Of a stretch of 64,000 nucleotides of DNA, positions 36,501-44,360 are shown piece after piece. The stretch is taken from the NCBI GenBank assembly GCA_032160165.1, contig JAVHWA010000127.1:1-64000 (forward strand), given 5' to 3'. The stretch is from QHXM01 sp032160165 (GTDB taxonomy: Bacteria; Acidobacteriota; Blastocatellia; Pyrinomonadales; Pyrinomonadaceae). Below the pieces are notes generated by a model. The model made no database searches and had not been told where the DNA came from. It saw only the letters and a program-made list of their open reading frames with translations. The position numbers and the translations under genes were made by a program. The first letter of the stretch is position 1. Each line of letters begins with the position of its first letter.

Positions 36501-36704
36501 CGCAGGCGCTTTCGCCCCGTGTTGATGACAAGTCTTGCGGCGATCCTGGGCATGCTTCCTCTTGCATTAGCGATCGGCGCGGGCGCAGAGCTGTTGCAGC
36601 CGCTTGCCATCGCCGTCATCGGGGGACTTGCCATGGCGCTCTTACTGTCTCTGGTTGTTACGCCGACAGTCTATGCAATGTTGAGAGGCGAGCCTGTCGC
36701 GTGA
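33585..36704 (+). CDS. RND efflux permease, HAE/CusA-like
   Basis: 1039 residues, TTG start overlapping the adaptor stop (TTGA). Twelve membrane helices in the 1+5, 1+5 RND pattern with two large periplasmic loops. Motifs: LPIAIFPSTDFPRIVITLD at the start, VTRPIEEAMNGIPGI, the helix-4 GGVAAAIGLVIDDAIVVVEN (the proton-relay acidic pair), GSTITPVVVFLPLTILTGV and late GMIMVVGIVAKNGILMLDAV. The VIDDAIVVVEN and VAKNGIL types suit hydrophobic-drug or multi-substrate (HAE1) pumps and are less like heavy-metal CusA; the substrate is not certain. Extra acidic loop (ERE EEEEQ-like, near residue 520) lies between the two halves. Part of tolC-adaptor-pump-propeller operon. Confidence 0.93.
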   Translation: MKLAALISEQKRAVLVVIGLLCAVGLYAAWRLPIAIFPSTDFPRIVITLDNGVVPAQQTLVSVTRPIEEAMNGIPGITRIRSTTQRGSCQVDLFFDWSVDITQSLHLVQARLSQLISTLPPTAAIRNVERLTFAIFPVAGYSLTSETRDPASLRDIANNVIRPRLARLPGVATVAVAGGEVREYHATIDPERLAAHGVSVQQVVDAVKNSNIIASPGLIEENHQLELALVSGQALTPDQLNGIVVAVVNNAPIKLADVATVGQGFEPQYTIVVADGRPAVLLNVNRQPNANTVTVVDEVTAELNAVRPQLPRDVHIVTFYDQSLLVRESMNSVRDAILIGLLLSIVILYAFLRNWGTTFVAILVIPVTILVTFLAMYLVGLSFDLMTLGGVAAAIGLVIDDAIVVVENIYTHMSRGQARREAVQSAVSEITIPIIGSTITPVVVFLPLTILTGVTGVFFRSLALTMAVALLTSLVLALSFTPVLAERFVKPKRKRDAEVGPLEPDVEQDFVSRSIEREEEEEQGGKFLRAIIRRYEWVLGHALDRSWIVVLIMAGVLFGAYVLYRGLGSEFLPAFDEGAFVLDYTAPPGSSLAETDRMLRHVEEMLKATPEVESYSRRTGLQMGFAITEPNTGDYMVKLKAARARATDEVTNDLRGQIESSEPALQIEFVGILTDVIGDLTSSPSPIEIKLFSEDTRALDAKADEVEAAIKNVSGVVDTFNGVVVSGPAVTFLINPERAAQLGVTASDVAATVTTAMSGDASSNILQQGRLINVRVIFPPEIRTSLDALRSLQVRSASGQLFRLDQVADIAYEKGQTEMNREGLRQFVAVTARLEGTDLGTAVAQIQSELAKKVKFPAGMTVEYGGLYQEQQASFRELALSLVLAIVLVFITLLIEFRSFAHPLAIVAGAILALGGVLLGLFITGMTINVVSLMGMIMVVGIVAKNGILMLDAVEEHLADGDSLRQALLRSGRRRFRPVLMTSLAAILGMLPLALAIGAGAELLQPLAIAVIGGLAMALLLSLVVTPTVYAMLRGEPVA

Positions 36705-36796
36705 TCGAACGTGTATTGCCGGCTCTGATTTTTCTTGTGTGTCTCACGTACTGGTGGGCGCAACTGTTCTACCTCAACTCCTCTGGAGAATTAACG

Positions 36797-37867
36797 ATGA
36801 CACTTCGTGCCGCAACGCGGATCAGCAAACTAAATATTTCTGGCTGGCATAGCCTGCTGGTTTTCCTGCTTCTTGTGGTTCCGGCCACCAGCCTCAACGC
36901 GCAGCCGAAACCTTCCGGCTATCACGTGACGAAACAGATCAAGCTTGGAGGTGAAGGTGGCTGGGATTATCTCACCATGGACCAAAAGGGCCGTCGCGTT
37001 TACATCTCGCGCTCGACTCACGTGATGGTGGTTGACGCCGATTCGGGCGCGCTGCTCGGCGACATTCCCGGCACGGCGGGTGTGCACGGAATCGCGGTCG
37101 TTTCCGACCTTAATAAAGGCTTCACCAGCAACGGGCGGGATTCGACCGTTACGGTCTTCGATCTCAAAACCTTGAAAGTGCTGAAGCAGGTCCCGGTGGG
37201 AAAGAACCCCGACGCTATCATCTATGACACGGCGTCCAAACGGGTCTTCACATTCAATGGCGCGAGCAAGGACACGACCGCGATAGATCCACAAACTGAG
37301 ACCGTCGCGGGGACAATCGCGCTCGACGGGCGGCCGGAGTTTGCGGTGTCGGACCAGGCGGGACACATCTTCGTCAATTTGGAGGACAAGAACGAGATAG
37401 TCGAGTTGGATACTCGTAAGCTGGCGGTCATCACCCGCTGGTCGCTCGCACCGGGCGAAGAGCCTTCCGGGCTGGCGTTCGATCTGAAACACAAGCGACT
37501 CTTTTCGGTCTGCTCTAATAAGCTGATGGTGGTAATGAATTCGGAGAACGGCAAAGTCATTACCACCGTTCCTATTGGCGGCGGGGTGGATGCGGCCGGA
37601 TTCGATCCGGAGACGGGCCTTGCTTTCAGCTCGAACGGCGAGGGTACGCTTACGGTAGTGCACGAGGACTCGCCGGATAAGTTTACAGTCGTGGAGAATG
37701 TCACTACTCAGAAGGGCGCGCGCACGATGACGCTCGATCCGAAGACGCATCGGGTGTTCACGGTTTCCGCGGAGTTTGGACCGGCGCCCGCTCCTACGCC
37801 CGAGCGACCTCGGCCCCGCCCCAGTATTGTGCCGGGATCGTTTACGCTGCTGATCATTGAGAAGTAG
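36797..37867 (+). CDS. Secreted YncE-like beta-propeller protein
   Basis: 356 residues from the ATG at 36797, preceded by GGAG and followed by a signal peptide (WHSLLVFLLLVVPATSLNAQ). The frame is open back to a GTG at 36701, which would overlap the pump stop by four bases and add a hydrophobic leader. The body consists of about seven blades with repeated VVDADSG, VTVFDLKTLKVLKQVPVG, AIDPQTETVAGTI and VELDTRKL motifs, as in YncE/40-residue YVTN propellers. These act in the periplasm as binding scaffolds. Its place directly after the RND pump suggests an accessory of the efflux system, which is inference. A proline-rich stretch precedes the last strand. Confidence 0.88.
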   Translation: MTLRAATRISKLNISGWHSLLVFLLLVVPATSLNAQPKPSGYHVTKQIKLGGEGGWDYLTMDQKGRRVYISRSTHVMVVDADSGALLGDIPGTAGVHGIAVVSDLNKGFTSNGRDSTVTVFDLKTLKVLKQVPVGKNPDAIIYDTASKRVFTFNGASKDTTAIDPQTETVAGTIALDGRPEFAVSDQAGHIFVNLEDKNEIVELDTRKLAVITRWSLAPGEEPSGLAFDLKHKRLFSVCSNKLMVVMNSENGKVITTVPIGGGVDAAGFDPETGLAFSSNGEGTLTVVHEDSPDKFTVVENVTTQKGARTMTLDPKTHRVFTVSAEFGPAPAPTPERPRPRPSIVPGSFTLLIIEK

Positions 37868-37884
37868 TCGGCCGCAAAAAACAA

Positions 37885-37918
37885 AATGCCCCGGCGGGTC
37901 CGCTTCCGCCGGGGCATT
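37885..37918. terminator. Bidirectional intrinsic terminator
   Basis: AATGCCCCGGCGG, eight-base loop, CCGCCGGGGCATT: a perfect 13-pair stem. The left flank is A-rich (CAAAAAACA), so the T-tract is on the minus strand, suiting the leftward porin gene; it also closes the rightward efflux operon 17 bases after its stop. Confidence 0.88.
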
Positions 37919-37975
37919 CGCTTCAGAGCCTGGGATGGGTTAGCCGTCAACCGCCACATCCGGAATGACCTGTCT

Positions 37976-38084
37976 GGTGAATAGTGAACGGTAAATGGTA
38001 AATAGAAAAAGCAGGACTACTACTTATCCGTCATTGTTCCCGATCTAGTGTTCACCATTCACCGTTCACCATTCACTATTTACC
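37976..38084. repeat. Heptamer inverted array (GTGAAT family), locus F
   Basis: Left arm GGTGAAT/AGTGAAC/GGTAAAT/GGTAAAT (37976-38003); right arm GTTCACC/ATTCACC/GTTCACC/ATTCACT/ATTTACC (38050-38084). The arms are complementary and 46 bases apart. It uses the same unit family as locus E, 6 kb away, between a terminator and the 3' end of the porin gene. Confidence 0.88.
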
Positions 38085-38104
38085 CACGCCGTTTGCTCGA
38101 ATAT

Positions 38105-39886
38105 CTAAAACCTAAACGTCGTATCAAACTGCAAACGAGTTGTCGGACGATTGAGCGATCCCACCGGCGTTGTGGCGAAAGCTCCCAGTAATCCGTGCGG
38201 CCGCTGATTGATGATTCCTATGATCGAGAAAACAACGCGGGGATCGACCGTGTAGTTCAAGGTCACACGATGCATGCGCGTGTCCGACGGCTGAGACATG
38301 TCGGACATGTTGAATGGAGTGAGGATCGCGTCCTTTTCGATGCTGGCAAACGTGTAGTCGAATTGCACGTCACCGCGCTCTTTGTTCCTCCCCACCAGGC
38401 CCTCAATCCAAAAGCCGTTGTTCTCATCGTTCGGCAGGAAGACGGTAGCGCCTCCAGGTCCAGCCACTGAGACGTCGTGGACCTGTGTGTTGGTGACGAA
38501 ATTGAAAAGCAGTGTGACGGGGAACCGCGCACTCTTCGTCAGATCCAGCCGCCCGATCAAATCAACCAGGTTGTAGCCTGATGCAAGCCTGCCATCGCGA
38601 TTGATAGCGTTGGTTGACGCTGGCGTAAGACCCAGATTGCCATTGCCTGCTACAAGCAGGTCGCGCGAAATAGAGACCTGCGTCGTTACGGTTTGTGCCG
38701 GTGTGGTGGCCGTCGCCGGGATTGTAATAGTCAAAGGCAGCTGAAGCTGGCTCCCGAATACCTGTATAGGCGAGATGAACTGAGTGCCTGAAAAATACAG
38801 GTCCGCTGCGGACAGGGTTAAGGCAACAGTTTTCGTAGGCTCGAACTTCGCGCGAAGCTGCGCGCCATAGAGCGCCAGATCGCGTCCGCTACGATGCGAC
38901 TCCTCTATATTGACCGTGCCATTTGCATTGCGCACGAAGGCGGAAGTTCGCTCGAGCATGGGAAGCTCCCACGCGACAAACGTCAGGTTACTGTGGGTGG
39001 AATTCTTGAAGTTGCGTGAATAGGTTTGGCTGAACCCTTCAACCGGCAGGTCGTTATCAATCGTTAGTTCGGTGCGAGTCCACGGGACGTCGAACTTGCC
39101 TCCCTGTATGCGAAGCCCGGGCACGCGCTGTGGCGTCCATGCGATGAAAGCCTGATCAAGTCCGAAGGGTTTGCGATTATAGAAGTCAGTGAGCGTCTGG
39201 TTCGCCGAGATAGAATCGGCAAAGCTGCCGCTTGCCAATCGCAATCCCCAATCAAACTCTTTGCTTATTTGTCCTCGCATAGCTAGGCGCGCGCGAATTC
39301 GAAATCGCTGTCGCGTGCTTAGTTCATTGCCGAGAATTGCCGGGTTGGCGCCATTTGCCAGAGAGTTCAACTGCCCGTAGAACGATTCATAGCGAAGGCG
39401 GATATCACCGCTGAAGGTTATCGAGCCAAGTTGTTTGGCGAGCGCTTCACTAGTCTTCTTCGCCTGCTCTTCCACCTTTGTGAGGCGCGCATCGCTGTCG
39501 TTCGCCTGCGCCTTGGCGGCCGCTTGCGCGGAGGCATTCCCACCGCCCACTGCCGCACCACTCAGCGGGATGTCTCCCGTCTTAATGAACCGTGCGGCGC
39601 CAGGCTCTGCAACCTGGTCCATCCGCTGGCGCAATTGTTCTATCACCTGTGATTGCTGGTCGATGATGGCCCGCATCCGTTTGAGCTCTTCCTGCTGCTC
39701 GCGCAAGGCGCGGCGCACATCGTCGGCATCGGCGCTGTTGCCACTGGTGGAAGCCACATTACCCTCTGTGGCGGAGGCGGTGGTGGGCCCTGGACTCGGC
39801 GTATTAGATTGGGCCCGCACCGAAAGAGATATGCCGATGGAGGCCGCGAGCATTAATAGTGTTCCAATGACTTTGTTTTTAGACAT
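38105..39886 (-). CDS. Putative porin with N-terminal coiled coil
   Basis: 593 residues. Signal peptide (VIGTLLMLAASIGISLSVRA), a Ser/Thr-rich region, then a coiled coil (RRALREQQEELKRMRAIIDQ ... QVIEQLRQRMDQV) that may bind peptidoglycan or trimerise, a second short coil (LTKVEEQAKKTSEALAKQLG), and from about residue 160 a beta-barrel (ITFSGDIRLRYESFYG, RFRIRARLAMRG) ending in LQFDTTFRF with terminal Phe. This is the layout of coiled-coil 'putative porin' families. It should form an outer-membrane channel; solute unknown. Opposes the efflux operon and diverges from the cyclase gene across a 364-base interval. Confidence 0.85.
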   Translation of the reverse strand: MSKNKVIGTLLMLAASIGISLSVRAQSNTPSPGPTTASATEGNVASTSGNSADADDVRRALREQQEELKRMRAIIDQQSQVIEQLRQRMDQVAEPGAARFIKTGDIPLSGAAVGGGNASAQAAAKAQANDSDARLTKVEEQAKKTSEALAKQLGSITFSGDIRLRYESFYGQLNSLANGANPAILGNELSTRQRFRIRARLAMRGQISKEFDWGLRLASGSFADSISANQTLTDFYNRKPFGLDQAFIAWTPQRVPGLRIQGGKFDVPWTRTELTIDNDLPVEGFSQTYSRNFKNSTHSNLTFVAWELPMLERTSAFVRNANGTVNIEESHRSGRDLALYGAQLRAKFEPTKTVALTLSAADLYFSGTQFISPIQVFGSQLQLPLTITIPATATTPAQTVTTQVSISRDLLVAGNGNLGLTPASTNAINRDGRLASGYNLVDLIGRLDLTKSARFPVTLLFNFVTNTQVHDVSVAGPGGATVFLPNDENNGFWIEGLVGRNKERGDVQFDYTFASIEKDAILTPFNMSDMSQPSDTRMHRVTLNYTVDPRVVFSIIGIINQRPHGLLGAFATTPVGSLNRPTTRLQFDTTFRF

Positions 39887-40250
39887 GGGCAGAGTCCTTC
39901 CGGAGAAGAGTTGGAGAGCAAATGTTGCGCGAGTATTCGAACTTCTTGTGAGCTATTACGGTCGTCCTCGAATCATTCTCTGACGATAGTATGAACTCAA
40001 TATTACGGTAGTGTTAATGAATCGTTGGAATATCGTGGGAAGCAGCCCATTCAGTTCCGGTGAGAGCTGTCGGACCGCGACCCACGACCTTAGGGTCAGG
40101 CCGGTTCCCGCACCTTTCAAGGGATTCGGCTTTTCTAAATCTGCAGTTTGCCTGTAAAATCGATTGCTACTCCAGAAGGACCATCAGGATCGAATCGTCC
40201 CCAGATTCGAGGCCACTCAGAAATCCTACTTCGGGCGTCGCCTAATCGAT
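39887..40250. other. Intergenic region with a G+C-rich foldable block
   Basis: 364 bases between divergent porin and cyclase genes. Bases 40033-40087 are closed by TCGTGGG and CCCACGA and contain inner short stems (TCCG/CGGA). Parts recall cobalamin and c-di-AMP riboswitch pieces on either strand, but neither core is complete, so no riboswitch is called. No coding frame was accepted. Confidence 0.4.
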
Positions 40251-41960
40251 ATGGCTTTGCTGAAAATTACAGACGCGAGCGGCCGCCAATGGCAATACAT
40301 GCTGACTCCGCCGACTCCATGCACCATTGGGCGCGCGCCGGACAATTGTATCGTACTCGATGATCCGCGCGCCTCGCGCCACCATGCTCACATCCGCTTC
40401 GACGATCCGCTTTTTACGATTGTCGACGGCGCGGTGATGAACGGGCAAGTCCGACGAAGCGCGAACAAGGTCTTCGTAAACGGCGAAGCCCGCTATGAGT
40501 ACCAGCTGAAGGATGGAGACCGCGTAACCATCGGCGCCAGCACTCTACGCTTTGAGCAACAGAAGGAAGAGCGCACCACCGATGTGCGTTATGATGACAA
40601 GCCGCTCGGACATACACAACTCCTGATCTCTGCCAGCGACGTAATGACGACCGTATTGCGGGCGAGCAAGCCTCCGACGCCGACGATGCCGTCCGAACGC
40701 GATAAGGAAATGGAGGCACTCCAGCGCAAGGCTAACATCCTCGCCGAGCTCTACGAGATGAGTAAGACGCTCGGTTCGGTGTTCGACCTGCAGGCAATTT
40801 TTGCCAAGGCGACTGACATCATCTTTCGATCGACCCCCGCTGACCGCGTCGTCGCGCTGCTGGCCGAAGTGCGGACCGACGGAAACGATGAAGATGTGGA
40901 GCTGATCCCGATCGCTACTCGAGCGCGCGACGAGAAGCTCGACGCACACGCAAAGAAGCTTACGATCGGTCGCACGATCACGCGAAAGGTAATGAAGGAC
41001 CGAGTCGCGCTGCTGTCGCAGGATGCTGCCGCCGAGGCGATGTTCGCCGGCGTTGAATCGATCGTCTCGCAGGGTGTGCGTTCCACGATCTGCGCGCCGC
41101 TGGTGGCGGAGTCGGGCGTCCACGGCGCGTTATACGCGGACCGCCTCGATCCCTTTGCGGCTTTTAAGCCCGACGACCTCGAGCTGATAACGGCGGTCGC
41201 GGCGCAGACAGCAGTGGCAGTGGAAAACGCGCGCGCTCATGAAAGGCTTGCGCGTGAAGAAGTCGCCCGCGCAAATTACGGGCGGTTTCTTCCTGAATAC
41301 GTGGTCAAGCAGATGCTTGAAAATCCAGACTCGTTCAAGCTCGGTGGCGTAAACCAGACGATTACTGTCCTCTTCGCTGACATACGTGGCTTCACCCGCT
41401 TGTCGGAACATGCCAACCCGGAAAAGGTCGTTCACCTTCTCAATAAGTATTTCTCCGCCATGACCGACATCATCTTCGCGCATGGTGGAACCCTGGATAA
41501 GTATCTTGGAGACGGTTTGATGGCACTCTTCGGCGCGCCCACTGCGACGCCCGAGGACGCGACCAACGCTTTGAACGCGGCCGTCGCCATGCAACGGCGC
41601 GTGATCGGCATAAACGAGGAGTTGCGGGCCGAAGGTTTTAACGAGATCGGCATCGGGATCGGCTTGCATACCGGCGAAGCCACGGTTGGATACATAGGAT
41701 CTGAGCGGCGATCGGAATACACGGCGATCGGCGATACCGTCAACACGGCAGCGCGTCTTGAATCGAACTCTAAGAGCGGTCAGATCCTTATCAGCGACGC
41801 AACTGCCCGCGGTGCTATCAGTCGCTATCCTCTCAAACAGCGTGATCCAATCTTCGTCAAGAATCGCGCTCAGCCGGTGCCGCTGTTCGAAGTTGAGTGG
41901 GAATCGGGAAAGTCTCAGGGCGACTCGATGAACGTCTCGCTGAATAACGCAGGCGCGTGA
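40251..41960 (+). CDS. FHA-GAF class III adenylate/guanylate cyclase
   Basis: 569 residues from the ATG at 40251. Domains in order: FHA (about 1-105; TIGRAPDNCIVLDDPRASRH is the phosphothreonine-binding core), a linker, GAF (about 165-330; LYEMSKTLGSVFDLQAIFAK, STICAPLVAESGVHGALYAD), and a class III cyclase catalytic domain (about 365-550; ITVLFADIRGFTRLSEHANP, GGTLDKYLGDGLMALFGAP with metal Asp residues, SEYTAIGDTVNTAARLES). Lys in LDKYLGD and Thr in EYTAIGD suggest ATP as substrate, class IIIb-like. It would make cAMP in response to a phosphoprotein (FHA) and a small ligand or redox cue (GAF). It lies 113 bases upstream of mreB across a heptamer array. Confidence 0.92.
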   Translation: MALLKITDASGRQWQYMLTPPTPCTIGRAPDNCIVLDDPRASRHHAHIRFDDPLFTIVDGAVMNGQVRRSANKVFVNGEARYEYQLKDGDRVTIGASTLRFEQQKEERTTDVRYDDKPLGHTQLLISASDVMTTVLRASKPPTPTMPSERDKEMEALQRKANILAELYEMSKTLGSVFDLQAIFAKATDIIFRSTPADRVVALLAEVRTDGNDEDVELIPIATRARDEKLDAHAKKLTIGRTITRKVMKDRVALLSQDAAAEAMFAGVESIVSQGVRSTICAPLVAESGVHGALYADRLDPFAAFKPDDLELITAVAAQTAVAVENARAHERLAREEVARANYGRFLPEYVVKQMLENPDSFKLGGVNQTITVLFADIRGFTRLSEHANPEKVVHLLNKYFSAMTDIIFAHGGTLDKYLGDGLMALFGAPTATPEDATNALNAAVAMQRRVIGINEELRAEGFNEIGIGIGLHTGEATVGYIGSERRSEYTAIGDTVNTAARLESNSKSGQILISDATARGAISRYPLKQRDPIFVKNRAQPVPLFEVEWESGKSQGDSMNVSLNNAGA

Positions 41961-41991
41961 CGGCGACCGCGTGCCCGGTGCCGGCGAAGTA

Positions 41992-42067
41992 CAGTTATGA
42001 GTTATGAATTTTGAGTTTTGAGTTTAAGCAACGAATTCAAAACTCAAAATTCATAGCTCATAACTCT
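41992..42067. repeat. Heptamer inverted array (TTTTGAG family), locus G
   Basis: Left arm units CAGTTAT/GAGTTAT/GAATTTT/GAGTTTT/GAGTTTA (41992-42026) face right arm GAATTCA/AAACTCA/AAATTCA/TAGCTCA/TAACTCT (42033-42067). The arms pair almost fully with a six-base loop, and the last unit ends seven bases before the mreB ATG. Confidence 0.9.
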
Positions 42068-42073
42068 TTTGGT

Positions 42074-43180
42074 ATGCCTTCATTCATGAGAAAAACACGC
42101 GCGTTGATGGGGCTCGACGCGCTGGCCAAACTCGTCTCCGATACCATGGCGATAGACATGGGATCGGCGGGGACGATCATTGCAGTGCGCGGGCGAGGTG
42201 TGGTGGTTGACGAACCATCCGTCATCGCGGTCAATAAAATCACGGGCGGGGTTGTCGCAACCGGTCGAGAGGCGCGTCAAATGCAGGGACGCGAAGCACG
42301 CGACGTTACCGTAATCGCGCCCCTTATCGATGGAGTAGTGGCCGACTTTGAGCGAACGCAGGAGATGCTCGATCGCTTTGTTAGAAAAGCGCGAAGCGGG
42401 ATCTCGCACTTCAGCCGGCGCGCCGTCATGAGCGTTCTCGCGGGTGTGACGCAAGTCGAACAACGAGCGCTTCTCAGCGCAGCCGAGCATGCTCACATAG
42501 GGCACGTTTACATGGTTGAAGAGGGGCTGGCCGCAGCGATCGGCGCAGGAGTGAGCGTTACTGACGAGCGCGCTTCCGCGGTTGTCGATATCGGCGGCGG
42601 CACGACCAACGTGGCGGTCGTAGCCAACGGCACTATTGTCCATGCTCACGCTGCAAGAATCGGAAGCACTGACATCGACTCCGCGATAATGGACCGCCTC
42701 AGACGTTACCGGGGACTGTCGATAGGCGGTCCAACAGCCGAGCGCTTAAAAATGGAACTTGGTTCCGCGGTCGAGCCCGCGGGCATCACACCGAGCATTA
42801 CGGTCAAGGGACGCGACGTGCAGACTGGGAGTCCGGGAGCCATCGAGGTGACCGCGGACGAAGTCTACGGCGTGACACACGAAGTGATGCGAAAGATCGC
42901 GATGGCAGTCCATGAAACGCTGGCCGATCTTCAGCCCGAAGTCGCAGCGGACATCCACGATCGTGGGATCATCCTGACGGGTGGAGGTTCGTTGCTGAGG
43001 GGACTCGATGAGTATCTGAAGACGGAAACCAACCTCGATGTTCGCGTCTCGGATGACCCGCGCTTCGCCACCGTCCGTGGCCTCTCACAACTCTTCGACG
43101 AGCCTTTGCTGCTCCGCCGCGTGACACGCAACGAGCCGACCCCCTTGATCGACCTCGAGGCCGGCGCGTTCGAAAGCTGA
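42074..43180 (+). CDS. mreB: Rod shape-determining protein MreB/Mbl
   Basis: 368 residues from the ATG at 42074; an ATG four codons later is possible and the frame is also open upstream through the array. Actin-fold motifs: MAIDMGSAGTIIAVRGRGVV (phosphate 1), EPSVIAVN, VIAPLIDGVVADFERTQEML, VYMVEEGLAAAIGAG, SAVVDIGGGTTNVAVVANG (phosphate 2) and GIILTGGGSLLRGLDEYLKT (adenosine). MreB filaments guide lateral wall synthesis. It is not followed by mreC/mreD, which is unusual for the main mreB, and may be a second copy (Mbl-like). The start lies seven bases after a potential large hairpin that would compete with ribosome binding. Confidence 0.93.
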   Translation: MPSFMRKTRALMGLDALAKLVSDTMAIDMGSAGTIIAVRGRGVVVDEPSVIAVNKITGGVVATGREARQMQGREARDVTVIAPLIDGVVADFERTQEMLDRFVRKARSGISHFSRRAVMSVLAGVTQVEQRALLSAAEHAHIGHVYMVEEGLAAAIGAGVSVTDERASAVVDIGGGTTNVAVVANGTIVHAHAARIGSTDIDSAIMDRLRRYRGLSIGGPTAERLKMELGSAVEPAGITPSITVKGRDVQTGSPGAIEVTADEVYGVTHEVMRKIAMAVHETLADLQPEVAADIHDRGIILTGGGSLLRGLDEYLKTETNLDVRVSDDPRFATVRGLSQLFDEPLLLRRVTRNEPTPLIDLEAGAFES

Positions 43181-43222
43181 ACCTCCGCGACGATTACGGT
43201 CGGATTCTCGTGCCTTGCAGTG

Positions 43223-44176
43223 ATGCCCTTCAAACTCCCGATCAGTACAGAGCCCGGCGACTACGATACCAATTTCAATTCCAATGTTTGGCAGCGAGCC
43301 GCTGAAATTATTTGCAAACGGCATCGCTTGTCTTACTCTCACCTCAGGCGCTCACCGATCGGCGAAAACATCATCTTCCTGGTTGACGACACTCTCATCA
43401 TAAAGATCTACGCGCCGGTGCGAGACCAATACAGGCGAGAGAAGGCAGCGCTGGAGTTCGCCGCTACCGCCTCGCTCTCGATTGAGACGCCGCAGGTCCG
43501 TCACAGCGGCGAGCTTGAAGGTTGGAAATACCTTGTAATGACACAGCTGTCAGGTCTGCCAATGAAAGAGGTATGGCCTGAGTTGGCATCGTCAGAACAG
43601 CTCGATATGGCTTCACAACTGGGAATGGTTATGAAGGAGCTGCACGCGCATGCTGCTCCAGCAGATGGAGCGTTGAATCGCGATTGGCATGGATTCGTCG
43701 AGCGGCAAGCGCGCGAATCAGTTGAACGACAGCGCGCATGCAATGCCAACCCTGAGTGGTTAGAGAGTCTGCCGGAGTTTCTCGCCGCCCGATTGGAAAT
43801 GTTGCCCGCGGACTTCGAGCCAGTGCTTCTTCATGGCGACGTGCATTTCGGAAACCTGCTCGTCAGAAAAACAGAAGGGAAGTGGCGGATCACAGGTTTA
43901 TTCGATTTCGCCGATTCCTTCTGCGGATTTCGTGAATATGATTTTGTTGCGCCTGGCGTTCTGATGGTGCAGGGGCGGCGCGAGCTTCAACGAGCGATGC
44001 TACGCGCGTACGGCTATGAAGAAGCGGACCTTGATCCTGGCTTACGCCGGAGACTGATGCTTCTCACCGTGCTTTACGAGTGCAGCGACTTGCGAAAGTA
44101 CGCCTTAAGACTTGCGCCTGATGCGATCAACCTCACTCTCGAAGAGCTCGAATCGGCGATTTGGACGTTTGCGTAG
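43223..44176 (+). CDS. Aminoglycoside phosphotransferase-like kinase
   Basis: 317 residues from the ATG at 43223 (GTG directly before it). APH/choline-kinase fold: an N-lobe with ENIIFLVDDTLIIKIYAP (the ATP-binding lysine), a hinge EGWKYLVMTQLSGLPMKEVW, then VLLHGDVHFGNLLV (catalytic H-G-D-x-H-x2-N) and ITGLFDFADSFCGFREYDF (metal Asp). Such enzymes phosphorylate hydroxyls of small molecules: aminoglycosides, choline, homoserine, fructosamine, or macrolides. Nothing shows the substrate; resistance should not be assumed. Separated by 42 bases from mreB and followed by a heptamer array. Confidence 0.85.
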   Translation: MPFKLPISTEPGDYDTNFNSNVWQRAAEIICKRHRLSYSHLRRSPIGENIIFLVDDTLIIKIYAPVRDQYRREKAALEFAATASLSIETPQVRHSGELEGWKYLVMTQLSGLPMKEVWPELASSEQLDMASQLGMVMKELHAHAAPADGALNRDWHGFVERQARESVERQRACNANPEWLESLPEFLAARLEMLPADFEPVLLHGDVHFGNLLVRKTEGKWRITGLFDFADSFCGFREYDFVAPGVLMVQGRRELQRAMLRAYGYEEADLDPGLRRRLMLLTVLYECSDLRKYALRLAPDAINLTLEELESAIWTFA

Positions 44177-44210
44177 GATCTTTGTGGAGTGCGGTGACCC
44201 GTCACCGCTT

Positions 44211-44306
44211 TTGAATTGCGGAATGCGGATTTCGGATTGCGAGTTGAAGAGCAAGAAGGTTCTGCTTCTTTGAATCCACAATCCGAAATCCGCAATCCGC
44301 AATTTA
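44211..44306. repeat. Heptamer inverted array (GCGGATT family), locus H
   Basis: Left arm TTGAATT/GCGGAAT/GCGGATT/TCGGATT/GCGAGTT (44211-44245), right arm GAATCCA/CAATCCG/AAATCCG/CAATCCG/CAATTTA (44272-44306), complementary with a 26-base loop. Located between the phosphotransferase and site-2 protease genes. Confidence 0.9.
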
Positions 44307-44360
44307 CTGGCTGTTGATGTTGATTCTTGCGAGCAACTCTACTCTCCCCGGAGCCACTCA

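Noticed and set aside
39990..40145. Cobalamin riboswitch (plus) or c-di-AMP riboswitch (minus)
   Set aside because: Individual short motifs resemble each, but the full conserved cores and spacing are missing and the adjoining genes are not typical targets.
43223..44176. Antibiotic resistance kinase
   Set aside because: The APH fold alone does not show aminoglycoside specificity; many homologues act on metabolites.
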